From the NCBI RefSeq assembly GCF_012689525.1, contig NZ_CP051517.1, positions 1-64,000 of the forward strand: a stretch of 64,000 nt of DNA. The letters run 5' to 3'. The stretch's first letter is position 1. Every line of letters begins with the position of its first letter. The stretch is from Paraburkholderia aromaticivorans (GTDB lineage: Bacteria > Pseudomonadota > Gammaproteobacteria > Burkholderiales > Burkholderiaceae). The translations under genes were made by a program, and so were the position numbers. Shown here piece by piece: positions 36,488 to 44,540 of this stretch. The notes below the pieces were generated by a model. It was not told the origin of the DNA, made no database searches, and was given only the letters and a program-made list of their open reading frames with translations.

Positions 36488-36672
36488 ATGCGGCATACAA
36501 CAGCTCGAGAGCGGGCGTGGGACTGGCTGAATGGAATTCAATCGCGACAGCCAAACCTGTTTCCTCACTGAAATTCGGGGTCGCTGGTTGGACGATAGGA
36601 GCCGAATGAGTCGAGAGGCTGACGTTCGGTTCTCGGAGAGCCTGTGGGTGCGATTCCCATGGGCTACTCAAC
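36488..36672 (+). mobile_element. Orphan 3' end of a group II intron (maturase tail plus domains V and VI)
   Basis: Bases 36599-36632 are a 34-nt domain V: GAGCCGAA pairs with TTCGGTTC, and the inner stem AGTC/GGCT is capped by a GAGA (GNRA) tetraloop. Bases 36636-36669 form domain VI: GAG-AGCC... pairs with ...GGCT-A-CTC, leaving a single bulged adenine (36666) near the 3' end CTCAAC (36672), as needed for branching. Just upstream the plus strand encodes ARERAWDWLNGIQSRQPNLF, the usual end of an intron-encoded maturase; it then meets a stop where the family normally has Trp. Domain V has one mismatch beside the bulge. The 5' part and most of the maturase are missing, so this is a non-mobile remnant. 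Confidence 0.75.
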
Positions 36673-36676
36673 ATAA

Positions 36677-37645
36677 TCAGTCAAGGTCAAGAACCAGAAT
36701 GGGGGAGCATGAGCGGGAACAACAAGGGGTAAATTGGTCGTTCTGCGCCTTCTCCTCATCCGTCAGATACATGTCCCGATGATCCGGTACTCCCTCGACA
36801 ACGTGGGTTAGGCACGTCCCGCAGATGCCCTGTTCGCATGAAACGGGGATGTCGATACCGGCGGCAGCGAGTGCTTTGGTCACAGTTGTGTTCGGGGAGA
36901 CATCGATAATCCGGCCAGAGCGCGCCAGCATGACCTGGAAAGCAGTGTCGCGGTCGGTTTTGACGACCTCGGCGGAGAAGAATTCGTAGTGCAGTTGGGC
37001 TTCCTGCCATCCACTCTTACGCGCTGTTGCCAAGACGACATCCATGAAACCCTTCGGGCCGCACACATAGAGGTGTACGTCCTGCCCCGGCGTCCGCAAC
37101 AAATCGTCGAGATTCAGTTTTTGTTGCTTGTTGCCGTCATCGAAATGAAAATGCACGCGATTCGCGAATGTAGACGCCGATATCCGCTGCCGGAACGCCA
37201 TCCGCGCCGGGGAACTGGCGGAGTAGTGCATTTCCACATCGCTTCCGATAAGCGCCAACCTTTCTGCCATGCAGAGGATCGGTGTTACGCCAATTCCGCC
37301 CGCCAACAACAGACTCCGTTTGGCGTTATCAAGGAGTGGAAAGTGATTTTTCGGCACACTGATATTGATAACGTCGTTTTCGTTGATGTTGTCGTGCATC
37401 GCGCGGGACCCTCCGCGTGAGTTTGGATCGCGCAGTACGCCAATCAAATAGCGATGAGTTTCCGAGGAATTGTTGCAAAGCGAATACTGACGAACGAGGT
37501 CCTTTCCGATATGGACGTCGATGTGGGATCCGGGGGAAAACGATGGCAGTTTCGCACCGTCTATCTCAGCCAGTTCGAATGTGCAGATGTCGGTCGTCTC
37601 TGCGATCTTCTTGACGACTCGCACTGGGATTACGGGTATGCTCAT
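36677..37645 (-). CDS. VanB-type oxygenase reductase (PDR family)
   Basis: A 322-residue phthalate-dioxygenase-reductase-type protein supplying electrons to one-component-terminal Rieske oxygenases such as vanillate O-demethylase. The flavin motif RQYSLCN near residue 53, NAD motif LLLAGGIGVTPILCMAERL, and C-terminal plant-type [2Fe-2S] ligands (SCEQGICGTCLTHVVEG...PCCSRS) are all present in the VanB order. The end lies five bases from the intron remnant's 3' edge. The nearest fitting oxygenase is the VanA-like protein at 41095, on the other strand. The tail (SPILVLDLD) differs slightly from common VanB ends, but all cysteines are kept. Confidence 0.88.
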   Translation of the reverse strand: MSIPVIPVRVVKKIAETTDICTFELAEIDGAKLPSFSPGSHIDVHIGKDLVRQYSLCNNSSETHRYLIGVLRDPNSRGGSRAMHDNINENDVINISVPKNHFPLLDNAKRSLLLAGGIGVTPILCMAERLALIGSDVEMHYSASSPARMAFRQRISASTFANRVHFHFDDGNKQQKLNLDDLLRTPGQDVHLYVCGPKGFMDVVLATARKSGWQEAQLHYEFFSAEVVKTDRDTAFQVMLARSGRIIDVSPNTTVTKALAAAGIDIPVSCEQGICGTCLTHVVEGVPDHRDMYLTDEEKAQNDQFTPCCSRSCSPILVLDLD

Positions 37646-37794
37646 ATCACTTTCCTGTTACCGCTCATTTGCGACGCGGGACGACATGAATGAAGCTCAC
37701 GAGATGGATACCGTCAGGCGCGAACGCATCATCGATGCCTGAGTAGCAAATTTTGTTAGAGGGTATTTCACTATTTCCGCGCTGCGTTTGTGCG

Positions 37795-38103
37795 CTAATC
37801 CAGCGTGGAAGCATCGGCTTCCGGTTTCCATTGCGCTATCAACAGATCGAGCACGCGACGTCCCCGAATTGGTCTCCCGTCGACTGTGATCGCAGGGGAA
37901 ACCGGATTATTTCGCTTTGCCGGCGTCAACGCGGTATGCCGTAATTCAACAACGACCTTGACTTCAGTGTGCATGGCATCGATGGCGTTCCGGATATGGG
38001 AAATCATTGATTCGTCGTCCTGACGTAAATTCCGGAGACACCGAAGCATTTGCGTGGTGACAAGTTCCCCTGCATTTCCCTCGAAAATGTTGCGATGTGC
38101 CAA
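37795..38103 (-). CDS. Small unrecognised protein, possibly a remnant
   Basis: A 102-residue frame with protein-like composition (ISHIRNAIDAMHTEVKVVVELRHTALTPAK, then ITVDGRPIRGRRVLDLLIAQW). I do not recognise the family. It is on the same strand as, and 149 bases upstream of, the VanB-type reductase. No good ribosome-binding site is visible, and it may be a degraded piece of a larger gene. Confidence 0.35.
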   Translation of the reverse strand: MAHRNIFEGNAGELVTTQMLRCLRNLRQDDESMISHIRNAIDAMHTEVKVVVELRHTALTPAKRNNPVSPAITVDGRPIRGRRVLDLLIAQWKPEADASTLD

Positions 38104-38303
38104 GCGTTCTTAGGCCACATCATTTGCTCCTGCTCAAGGTTGAATATGGTTCCTGCCGTGTCGCGTGATCATGTGCTTTGAACAGGCCACGCTTATGACG
38201 GGATGATTGTTGCAGAGAAACTGCTCGGCAGCTTCGTCCTGCACTTGGCCGGCAAAAGCGGCCGACATCGAACCGATTAGCCGACCTCGTCTGTAGTCAC
38301 GCC

Positions 38304-38319
38304 ATTCAGTATGCTGAAT
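38304..38319. promoter_or_regulatory. Operator-like repeat ATTCAG-N4-CTGAAT, site 1
   Basis: ATTCAG (38304-38309) and CTGAAT (38314-38319) flank TATG. The identical half-sites with the same 4-base spacing occur at 39439-39454 before the formaldehyde dehydrogenase gene. It is likely bound by the MarR protein encoded between the two sites. Confidence 0.55.
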
Positions 38320-38687
38320 TGAATGGTATATTGTGAACTCGCTGCGTGCAAGCATTGGTTGCCCGGTAGTTTCCCCGATGTCGTGCCTTGAATGGTGCTG
38401 TCGATTCATGCTTAACCGCGGGCATCGCCCATTGCGTTAAGGCTGACGCGATTCCGCGACGCGAAGCGACCCGTACCCGGGTCTCTATAGTGTGCGCCCG
38501 AAGAATGCGATGCAGTCTTCGCAGTACTGGCGCGAGTGTCGGCCGATGCTGCCGCTGCGGTCCCTTGAGATGACTTAGGGCTGCCGATGTATTGGTTAGA
38601 TCCGACCGCGTGGCTCATAATCGGTGTCATGCGGCTAGCCGATCCACCTGATGCCGCCAGGCACTTACTGATCCAACTCGCACAGAC

Positions 38688-39254
38688 ATGACGAACATCC
38701 CATCCCCTCAGACACTTGATCCAGCGCCGGGCCTCAATTCCGTATTCATGGATCTGTATGAGCAGCCGGGCTATCTTTTTCGACGCGCACAGCAGATTTC
38801 AGTTTCCATTTTCTACGAGATACTCGGCGATGAGGTCACGCCGATCCAGTATGCGATCCTTAGAATGCTGCACGAGCGGCCCGGCACAGACCAGAAGACG
38901 CTGGCTGGTCTAGTCGCGCTGGATACATCCAGCACAGCAACGACAGCCGAGCGACTGGAGGCCAAAGGGCTGATCGTTCGCGAACTTCACATAGCGGGGC
39001 GTCGCCAGCGATTGTTGTTTTTGACGCCCGAAGGGCAGAGGCTGTTAAGCAGCATGGTTGACGGAGTGCGGAAGATGCAGGATGAAATGTTTCGCAACTT
39101 CCGACCGGAGGAGAGGGCCACCCTGATGCGGCTGATGCACGAGTTCGTCTCCGTGAACAATGCGCGTAGCCGTGCACCGCTTGAGACGTCCGGCAGCGTC
39201 GATGCGCCACCGACGAAGGCGCGCAGAAAAGGGCCAGCAGGCAGGCGGCGATAA
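38688..39254 (+). CDS. MarR-family regulator of the O-demethylation module
   Basis: A 188-residue MarR-type regulator. Core: DEVTPIQYAILRMLHERPGTDQKTLAGLVALDTSSTATTAERLEAKGLIVRELHIAGRRQRLLFLTPEG, followed by a dimerisation helix and an unusual basic tail (KARRKGPAGRRR). It sits between two copies of the inverted repeat ATTCAG-N4-CTGAAT. The layout resembles VanR-type or other aromatic-acid-sensing MarR proteins controlling a demethylase and its formaldehyde-removing enzyme. Confidence 0.88.
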   Translation: MTNIPSPQTLDPAPGLNSVFMDLYEQPGYLFRRAQQISVSIFYEILGDEVTPIQYAILRMLHERPGTDQKTLAGLVALDTSSTATTAERLEAKGLIVRELHIAGRRQRLLFLTPEGQRLLSSMVDGVRKMQDEMFRNFRPEERATLMRLMHEFVSVNNARSRAPLETSGSVDAPPTKARRKGPAGRRR

Positions 39255-39436
39255 CTTCACTCGTTGCACGGTACCTGACGCCGGGTACGCGCGTAGATGG
39301 ACGCGCGGCCGTACGGACGGGGCGCTCCCCTTCGACCCTGATACGCGTCCCCGTGTTCTGAATGCGGTCTATTAGGGACCGTCCTAGGGAAAACCAGAGC
39401 GATTTTCTAACTTGAGTTCCAGTGATGCGTGGATTA

Positions 39437-39456
39437 CCATTCAGTGCACTGAATGG
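39437..39456. promoter_or_regulatory. 20-bp perfect palindrome, operator-like site 2
   Basis: CCATTCAGTGCACTGAATGG is a perfect 20-bp palindrome 94 bases before the formaldehyde dehydrogenase start. It contains ATTCAG-N4-CTGAAT, as at 38304. A probable MarR operator. Confidence 0.65.
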
Positions 39457-39550
39457 AGCTCAATCACCGAACGCATTCCACCGTAATGCCCAATGTGGCA
39501 GACGGGTTGCTGTCAACCGGCACTGTGGAATATCAAAAAGGAGGCTGTCG

Positions 39551-40759
39551 ATGAGCATCAGCAACAACGAGGGTGTCGTGTACGTCGGACCTGGCAAGGT
39601 CGAAGTGCAGTCAATCGACTTTCCGAAACTTGTCGATCCGCGTGGACGGACCATTGAACACGGCGTAATCCTCAAGGTCGTGTCGACGAACATCTGTGGT
39701 TCGGACCAGCACATGGTGCGCGGCCGCACGACGGCACCTGCCGGGCTTGTTTTGGGTCACGAGATCACTGGCGAGGTAATTGAGAAAGGCCGTGACGTCG
39801 AAACTCTTGCAATCGGCGATCTGGTCTCCGTGCCTTTCAATGTCGCGTGCGGGCGCTGTCGCACGTGCAAGGCGCAGCATACTGGAGTCTGCCTGTCGGT
39901 CAATCCGGCCCGTGCGGGAGGTGCGTACGGCTATGTTGATATGGGCGGGTGGGTAGGCGGCCAGGCGCGCTACGTGATGGTCCCGTACGCCGACTTCAAT
40001 CTGTTGAAATTCCCCGATCGTGCGCAGGCGATGGAAAAGATCCGCGACCTTACCTGCCTGACGGACATCTTGCCTACGGGGTATCACGGGGCGGTTACGG
40101 CAGGCGTCGGCCCGGGAAGTACTGTCTATATCGCCGGAGCAGGTCCCGTGGGGCTGGCTGCGGCCGCGGCATCACGACTTCTCGGCGCGGCAGCGGTTAT
40201 CGTAGGCGACATCAATCCTGCCCGGCTCGTTCACGCGCGCGAAGTGGGTTTCCTCACCGTTGATCTGTCGCAGGACGCGAGTCTCGCCGAACAAATCGAG
40301 CAGATTCTCGGTTCTCCGGAAGTTGATTGCGCGGTCGATGCAGTGGGCTTTGAGGCACGGGGACATGGCCATCAGGGCGCGCAGCACGAAGCACCCGCAA
40401 TCGTGCTCAACTCGCTGATGGAGATAACCCGGGCCGCTGGCATGATTGGCATTCCCGGCCTTTACGTTACCGATGATCCAGGCGCTGCGGACGATGCGGC
40501 TCGCAAGGGTAGCCTCAGCGTTCGCTTTGGATTGGGGTGGGCGAAGTCCCACACCTTCTTTACGGGGCAAACCCCCGTGATGAAATACAACCGGGCGTTA
40601 ATGCAGGCCATCCTTTGGGACCGAATCAACATCGCGGACATCGTCGGGGTTGAAGTCCTCCCGCTTGAAGACGCAGCGCGCGGATATGCGGAGTTTGATG
40701 CTGGCGCACCGCGGAAATTCGTTCTCGATCCGCATGCAATGCTTCGGGCCGCAGCGTAG
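39551..40759 (+). CDS. fdhA: Formaldehyde dehydrogenase, glutathione-independent
   Basis: A 402-residue zinc-dependent medium-chain dehydrogenase of the Pseudomonas-type formaldehyde dehydrogenase group, oxidising formaldehyde to formate with NAD. Catalytic zinc region NICGSDQHMVRGRT and GHEITGEV; structural-zinc cysteines CGRCRTCKAQHTGVC; cofactor motif GAGPVGLAAAAASRLLGA; ending FDAGAPRKFVLDPH. The ATG at 39551 has AAAGGAGG upstream; the open frame continues upstream through the operator and is unlikely to be translated. Its place beside a VanA-like demethylase and VanB-type reductase fits detoxification of the released methyl group. Confidence 0.92.
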   Translation: MSISNNEGVVYVGPGKVEVQSIDFPKLVDPRGRTIEHGVILKVVSTNICGSDQHMVRGRTTAPAGLVLGHEITGEVIEKGRDVETLAIGDLVSVPFNVACGRCRTCKAQHTGVCLSVNPARAGGAYGYVDMGGWVGGQARYVMVPYADFNLLKFPDRAQAMEKIRDLTCLTDILPTGYHGAVTAGVGPGSTVYIAGAGPVGLAAAAASRLLGAAAVIVGDINPARLVHAREVGFLTVDLSQDASLAEQIEQILGSPEVDCAVDAVGFEARGHGHQGAQHEAPAIVLNSLMEITRAAGMIGIPGLYVTDDPGAADDAARKGSLSVRFGLGWAKSHTFFTGQTPVMKYNRALMQAILWDRINIADIVGVEVLPLEDAARGYAEFDAGAPRKFVLDPHAMLRAAA

Positions 40760-41094
40760 CCCACAAGCGCTGCAAGTCTTCAGTCGTCGCGTCGGCTGCT
40801 ACACCTTAGCAGGGGCGTGGCAAGTTGTGCTACGCGTTTGCTCGCCCGCCAGCTTGGCGTGCCGCTCGAACTAGTTCTGTTTGACGCGCGGCACGGCTTC
40901 TGGCCGCGTTAGCCGAAAACCACTGGGACATCGGGTACCTCGCGGGCCGATCCCAAGCGCGCCGAGATATCGCATTTTCGTTCCCATACCGGCTGAAACC
41001 GACGCGGACGAAGCCGCTTGACGCTTCGCGTCAGCACATACGATCCCCATTCCGCTGGTTCCGTAACGATCCCAACCTATCAAGGAGACACACC
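40760..41094. other. Intergenic stretch, no gene seen
   Basis: 335 bases between the formaldehyde dehydrogenase and the Rieske oxygenase. I see no gene, repeat or terminator; a CAAGGAGA ribosome-binding site for the next gene lies at its end. Confidence 0.4.
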
Positions 41095-42147
41095 ATGAAT
41101 GCTCCCCACCCGAACATGCCGGAATCATCGTCCGCTTTCCCGCTGGATCGCTGGTACGTCGCCGGCTTTTCATGGGAGCTCAGCGATAAGCCGATCGCGC
41201 GAACGATTCTCGGGCATCCACTGGTACTGTTCCGCATGGCGGAAAAAGCGGTGGCACTCGAGGACCGTTGTTGTCACAAGAATCTTCCGCTGTCACTCGG
41301 CACCCTCGAAGTTGAGGGGCTTCGCTGCGGCTATCACGGCCTTCTCTTCGGTGCGGATGGCGCTTGCAAAGAGGTACCTGGCCAACTTGGTATCCCCGGT
41401 AAGGCGAGGGTGCGCGCCTACGAGGTCAGGGAGCGCGATCAGATTCTGTGGATCTGGTTTGGGTCGTCTGAGCACCCGGTGCCTCAAGAGGAGCCACCAG
41501 GCTATTGGGTACATAAGGATCCTCAATACAAATTTGGAGGAGGTGTATTTCACTATGAGGCTCCGTATCAGGTCATACATGACAACTTGCTCGATCTGAG
41601 CCATCTGGGTTATGTGCATCTCAGAACCATTGGCGGCAACGCACGCGTCCACATGGAGGCGGACACGAAAATTGAGCAGGAGGGCGAGACGATACGCGTC
41701 ACCCGATATATGCGGGATTCCGAGCCGCCGCCCACTTACTCCGCAGCCTGGCCTTTCTCGGGGAGCGTTGATCGTTGGCAGGAGATTGACTTCCGCGTGA
41801 CGCACCTGCTGATTTGGGCAGGTGCCATGGCGCCGGGAGCGGAGAGCCTTTCAGACCCGAACCGGGGAGGATTCCACATCCGTAGCTTCCACGGCGTGAC
41901 GCCTGAAACTGAAACGAGCGCGCATTACTTTTGGACGGTCGCCACCAATCCTCATCCTGACATGCAGGACGTGACAGAGATTGTGCGCTCCCAGAGCGAA
42001 CTCACGTTCCAGGAAGACAAGACCGTGATAGAGGCGCAGTACCGCAATATGTTGCGATTCTCTGGCGCATCGACTGTTGATGTCCACGTGGATGTAGCAC
42101 CAAACCGTGCTCGACGCATCATCGATCGACTTTGCTCCAGGCGGTGA
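41095..42147 (+). CDS. Rieske oxygenase, VanA / dicamba O-demethylase-like
   Basis: A 350-residue Rieske non-haem iron oxygenase of the single-subunit O-demethylase type. The start FPLDRWYVAGFSWELSDKPIARTILGHPLVLFR resembles VanA and dicamba monooxygenase. Rieske ligands are CCH (DRCCHKNLPLS) and CGYH (LRCGYHGLLFG). Mononuclear iron motif NLLDLSHLGYVH near residue 165; a candidate acidic ligand is in FQEDKTVIEAQ near 305. Length and the absence of a beta subunit fit this group. The expected electron donor is the VanB-type protein at 36677, and a formaldehyde dehydrogenase precedes it. Substrate candidates (inference): a methoxybenzoate that yields a salicylate. Confidence 0.85.
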   Translation: MNAPHPNMPESSSAFPLDRWYVAGFSWELSDKPIARTILGHPLVLFRMAEKAVALEDRCCHKNLPLSLGTLEVEGLRCGYHGLLFGADGACKEVPGQLGIPGKARVRAYEVRERDQILWIWFGSSEHPVPQEEPPGYWVHKDPQYKFGGGVFHYEAPYQVIHDNLLDLSHLGYVHLRTIGGNARVHMEADTKIEQEGETIRVTRYMRDSEPPPTYSAAWPFSGSVDRWQEIDFRVTHLLIWAGAMAPGAESLSDPNRGGFHIRSFHGVTPETETSAHYFWTVATNPHPDMQDVTEIVRSQSELTFQEDKTVIEAQYRNMLRFSGASTVDVHVDVAPNRARRIIDRLCSRR

Positions 42148-42210
42148 TGCTATGCGCCTCCTTCATTGCGGCCTAAAACGCGCGCTTCGCGAAGTCGCGG
42201 CGCAGTACGT

Positions 42211-42590
42211 TTGATGCGCACCGGCCGCCGCGAAACGCTGCGCGTGTCCAGGTCGCTCACGGTGCAGTACAGCCGGGTGCTGTACCTCCAGGAGGACACC
42301 CCCCAGAACCTCTGGCTTCTGCACCGTTATATCGAGGTCTGGGAGTAGCTGGACGAATGCATCGAGATCCGAGCCGAGGGCCGGCTGCTGCCGTACCGTG
42401 AGTATGACCGGCTCACCGAGGTGCGCAGCGAGGCTTTGGCTGCCTCGATCGGTGCCCGACCGCATTGTCGGAATGCAACGCCGAATCTGCAGGGCAAGCC
42501 GCGCAGCACATTGACCTTCATGACGCGAATACTGACCGGTTGCTGGCGCATGCGGTGCAGTGCACGTGTGAACTAGGCTTTGCACTTGAC
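42211..42590 (+). pseudogene. C-terminal remnant of a transposase (ISNCY-like)
   Basis: The frame reads LTVQYSRVLYLQEDTPQNLWLLHRYIEVWE, then a stop (42346), and continues in the same frame as IEIRAEGRLLPYREYDRLTEV. This resembles the C-terminal part of ISNCY-type transposases (RVLYLLEDTP...RYIEVxE...IEIRADG..LPYxxYDRL). The frame is interrupted and both ends are missing, so it is a relic. Family naming is from memory. Confidence 0.5.
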
Positions 42591-42792
42591 TAGGTAGACG
42601 GATACTCAGTCGTAAGCAAGGAGCTGGCCGCTCCGTCTCTCTTGACTTGCAACGCGCGGGAGACGGAGTCCCATGTTTGACGTAGCTCCAGCCGTTGAAC
42701 GCCGTTACAGTAGATCCACTGATTTCTCGCCTAGCCTCTGGCGCAGAATCAGGTTGGCTAACGAAGGTGAACTTTAAAGGTTATTCATCGAG

Positions 42793-43104
42793 ATGATTAA
42801 GCACATTGTGATGTGGACTGTAACGGGTCAAACAAAAGAGGAAAAGGCCGATGCTATCCACAAGGTGAGATCGGCCTTTGACGGAATCGTTGGGATCGTC
42901 CCTGGCCTTGTGAAGGTTGAAGTCGGTGCGGATGTTAGCCGAATCGATTACGCGTGCGACGTAGTGCTCTATTCAGAGTTCGAGTCCACGGCTGCGCTGG
43001 AAAACTATGCAACGCACCCGGCCCACCTGAAGATCAAGGAAGATCTGGCGGGCGTGCGCGTAGCTCGATATCAAGTCGACTATGTTGTGGAACAAGCTGC
43101 GTAG
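42793..43104 (+). CDS. Dabb-domain (stress-responsive A/B barrel) protein
   Basis: A 103-residue dimeric alpha/beta-barrel protein. It starts MIKHIVMWTVTG and shows the usual pattern VPGLVKVEVG, CDVVLYSEFESTAALENYATHPAHLKI. Members sometimes act as small cyclases, isomerases or decarboxylases on aromatic or polyketide intermediates; most are uncharacterised. It leads a probable three-gene unit with two glutathione transferases (42 bases to the next gene). The local sequence is somewhat lower in GC than the surrounding catabolic genes. Confidence 0.85.
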   Translation: MIKHIVMWTVTGQTKEEKADAIHKVRSAFDGIVGIVPGLVKVEVGADVSRIDYACDVVLYSEFESTAALENYATHPAHLKIKEDLAGVRVARYQVDYVVEQAA

Positions 43105-43145
43105 TCCGGAACGGATTCAAGAATGATGCAGGAGTATCAAGCGAA

Positions 43146-43760
43146 ATGATAAAACTCTACGGATGGGGCACACCGAACGGCCGCAAGATATCCATCGCCC
43201 TTGAGGAGTTGGCGTTGCGTTATAGCGTCACCCGGGTTGATATCACGAAAGATGAGCAGTTCACTAAAGAATTCCTCTCGCTTAATCCTAACAATAAAAT
43301 CCCGGTCATCGTCGATGAGGACGGTCCGGATGGCCGGCCGATTACGGTATTCGAGTCCGGGGCGATTCTGATGTACCTGGCTGACAAGACGGGGAAGTTG
43401 ATGCCTGAGTCCGGACGCGCCTACTATCGGACGCTCCAGTGGCTGATGTTTCAAATGGGCGGAGTCGGCCCGATGTTAGGGCAGATGCATCACTTTCAGC
43501 GATATGCGCGGGAACAGGAATATGGCCTCAAGCGATACGGGGCAGAAACCCGCCGTCTTTACGGCGTCCTTGACAAGCAACTCGCGCACAATGAATTTGT
43601 CGCTGGCAGCGATTACAGCATAGCCGACATCGCGGTCTACCCGTGGATTGCACGATTCGAATTGCACCAGATCGAGTGGTCGTCTGTCAAAAACGTAGAG
43701 CGCTGGTATGACCAGCTCGGCGCCAGGGGCGCGGTAAAACGCGGTATGGAGGCTTTGTGA
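43146..43760 (+). CDS. Glutathione S-transferase family protein 1
   Basis: A 204-residue GST of the bacterial GstB/YghU-like group: thioredoxin-fold MIKLYGWGTPNGRKISIALEELALRYSVTRVDI, NPNNKIPVIVDEDG, FESGAILMYLADKTGKLMP (GSH-binding ESGAI), then an alpha-helical C-domain with FVAGSDYSIADIAVYPWI. The stop overlaps the GTG start of the next GST (GTGA). In catabolic clusters such proteins can catalyse reductive dehalogenation, ether cleavage or isomerisation; which applies here is unknown. ATG 43146. Confidence 0.9.
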   Translation: MIKLYGWGTPNGRKISIALEELALRYSVTRVDITKDEQFTKEFLSLNPNNKIPVIVDEDGPDGRPITVFESGAILMYLADKTGKLMPESGRAYYRTLQWLMFQMGGVGPMLGQMHHFQRYAREQEYGLKRYGAETRRLYGVLDKQLAHNEFVAGSDYSIADIAVYPWIARFELHQIEWSSVKNVERWYDQLGARGAVKRGMEAL

Positions 43761-44398
43761 CGAATCAGGGGTCTTCTTTCACTGTTCTCGGACGGAATAC
43801 GTCGTCGAATGTCCAGAAGGTAATGTGGCTTCTAGCGGAGATTGGCCAGGTTTGTACCCGCGTCGACATGGGTGGGTCATACGGCGGCAACCGCGAAGAA
43901 GCCTATTTAAAAAAGAATCCAAACGGCGTCGTTCCGACGCTTTTGCATGGTGAAGAGACTATCTGGGAATCTAATACGATTCTCAGATATATCTCTACCA
44001 TCTCTTTCGAGTCGAAGCTTTATCCGGCCCGTGCCTTGGCGCGGGCAGAGATCGAACGTTGGATGGACTGGCAGTTAGGTACGTTTGGCCCAGTGAACGC
44101 GCTGCTTTATCAAAGTATCATACGAACCCCTGAATACCAAAGGCAGCACGATGTGATCGAAAAGCATCGAGCCCGTAACGCAGAACTACTCGGCATTTTG
44201 AACAATGTGCTATCGCAACATAAGTTTGTTGCGGGGGACGAGTTTACGCTCGCTGACATCGCGATCGGTCCGTTAGTTCACCGCTGGTTCAATCTTCCTG
44301 TGGAACGACCGGAATACGGATTCGTTCGTACCTGGTACGACGGTCTATGCGAGCGGAAGCCTTTCGTCGACCATGTCCGGCAAATCGCGTTCGTGTAG
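43757..44398 (+). CDS. Glutathione S-transferase family protein 2
   Basis: A 213-residue GST: FTVLGRNTSSNVQKVMWLLAEIG, KKNPNGVVPTLLHGEETIWESNTILRYIS (GSH-binding ESNTI), then FVAGDEFTLADIAIGPLVHRW. The GTG start overlaps the stop of the previous gene, so the two are translationally coupled and could form a heteromeric or sequential pair. Different enough from GST 1 not to be a recent duplicate. A glutathione reductase gene at 53287 may keep the thiol pool reduced for both. Confidence 0.9.
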   Translation: MTNQGSSFTVLGRNTSSNVQKVMWLLAEIGQVCTRVDMGGSYGGNREEAYLKKNPNGVVPTLLHGEETIWESNTILRYISTISFESKLYPARALARAEIERWMDWQLGTFGPVNALLYQSIIRTPEYQRQHDVIEKHRARNAELLGILNNVLSQHKFVAGDEFTLADIAIGPLVHRWFNLPVERPEYGFVRTWYDGLCERKPFVDHVRQIAFV

Positions 44399-44540
44399 AG
44401 AGGGTGATGCGGGACGTTTAAAGTCCGTATAGGCAGGCAGATGCTGAACGAACCGGATCGCTTCTCCCGAACAACGGTCAGATGACGCCCCAGAGGGCGG
44501 GTGGAGAGACATGTTGCTTGTATGTTGAAGGAGTTGAGAA

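Larger units (their letters stand above)
37646..38687. other. 1.04-kb region between the VanB-type reductase and MarR, mostly without clear genes
   Basis: Contains one possible small minus-strand gene (37795-38103) and a doubtful minus-strand frame at 38134-38409 (MLARSEFTIYHSIQHTEW...), not recognised and of low credibility. A MarR-type inverted repeat lies at 38304-38319. The A+T content is higher than in the flanking genes. Confidence 0.4.
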
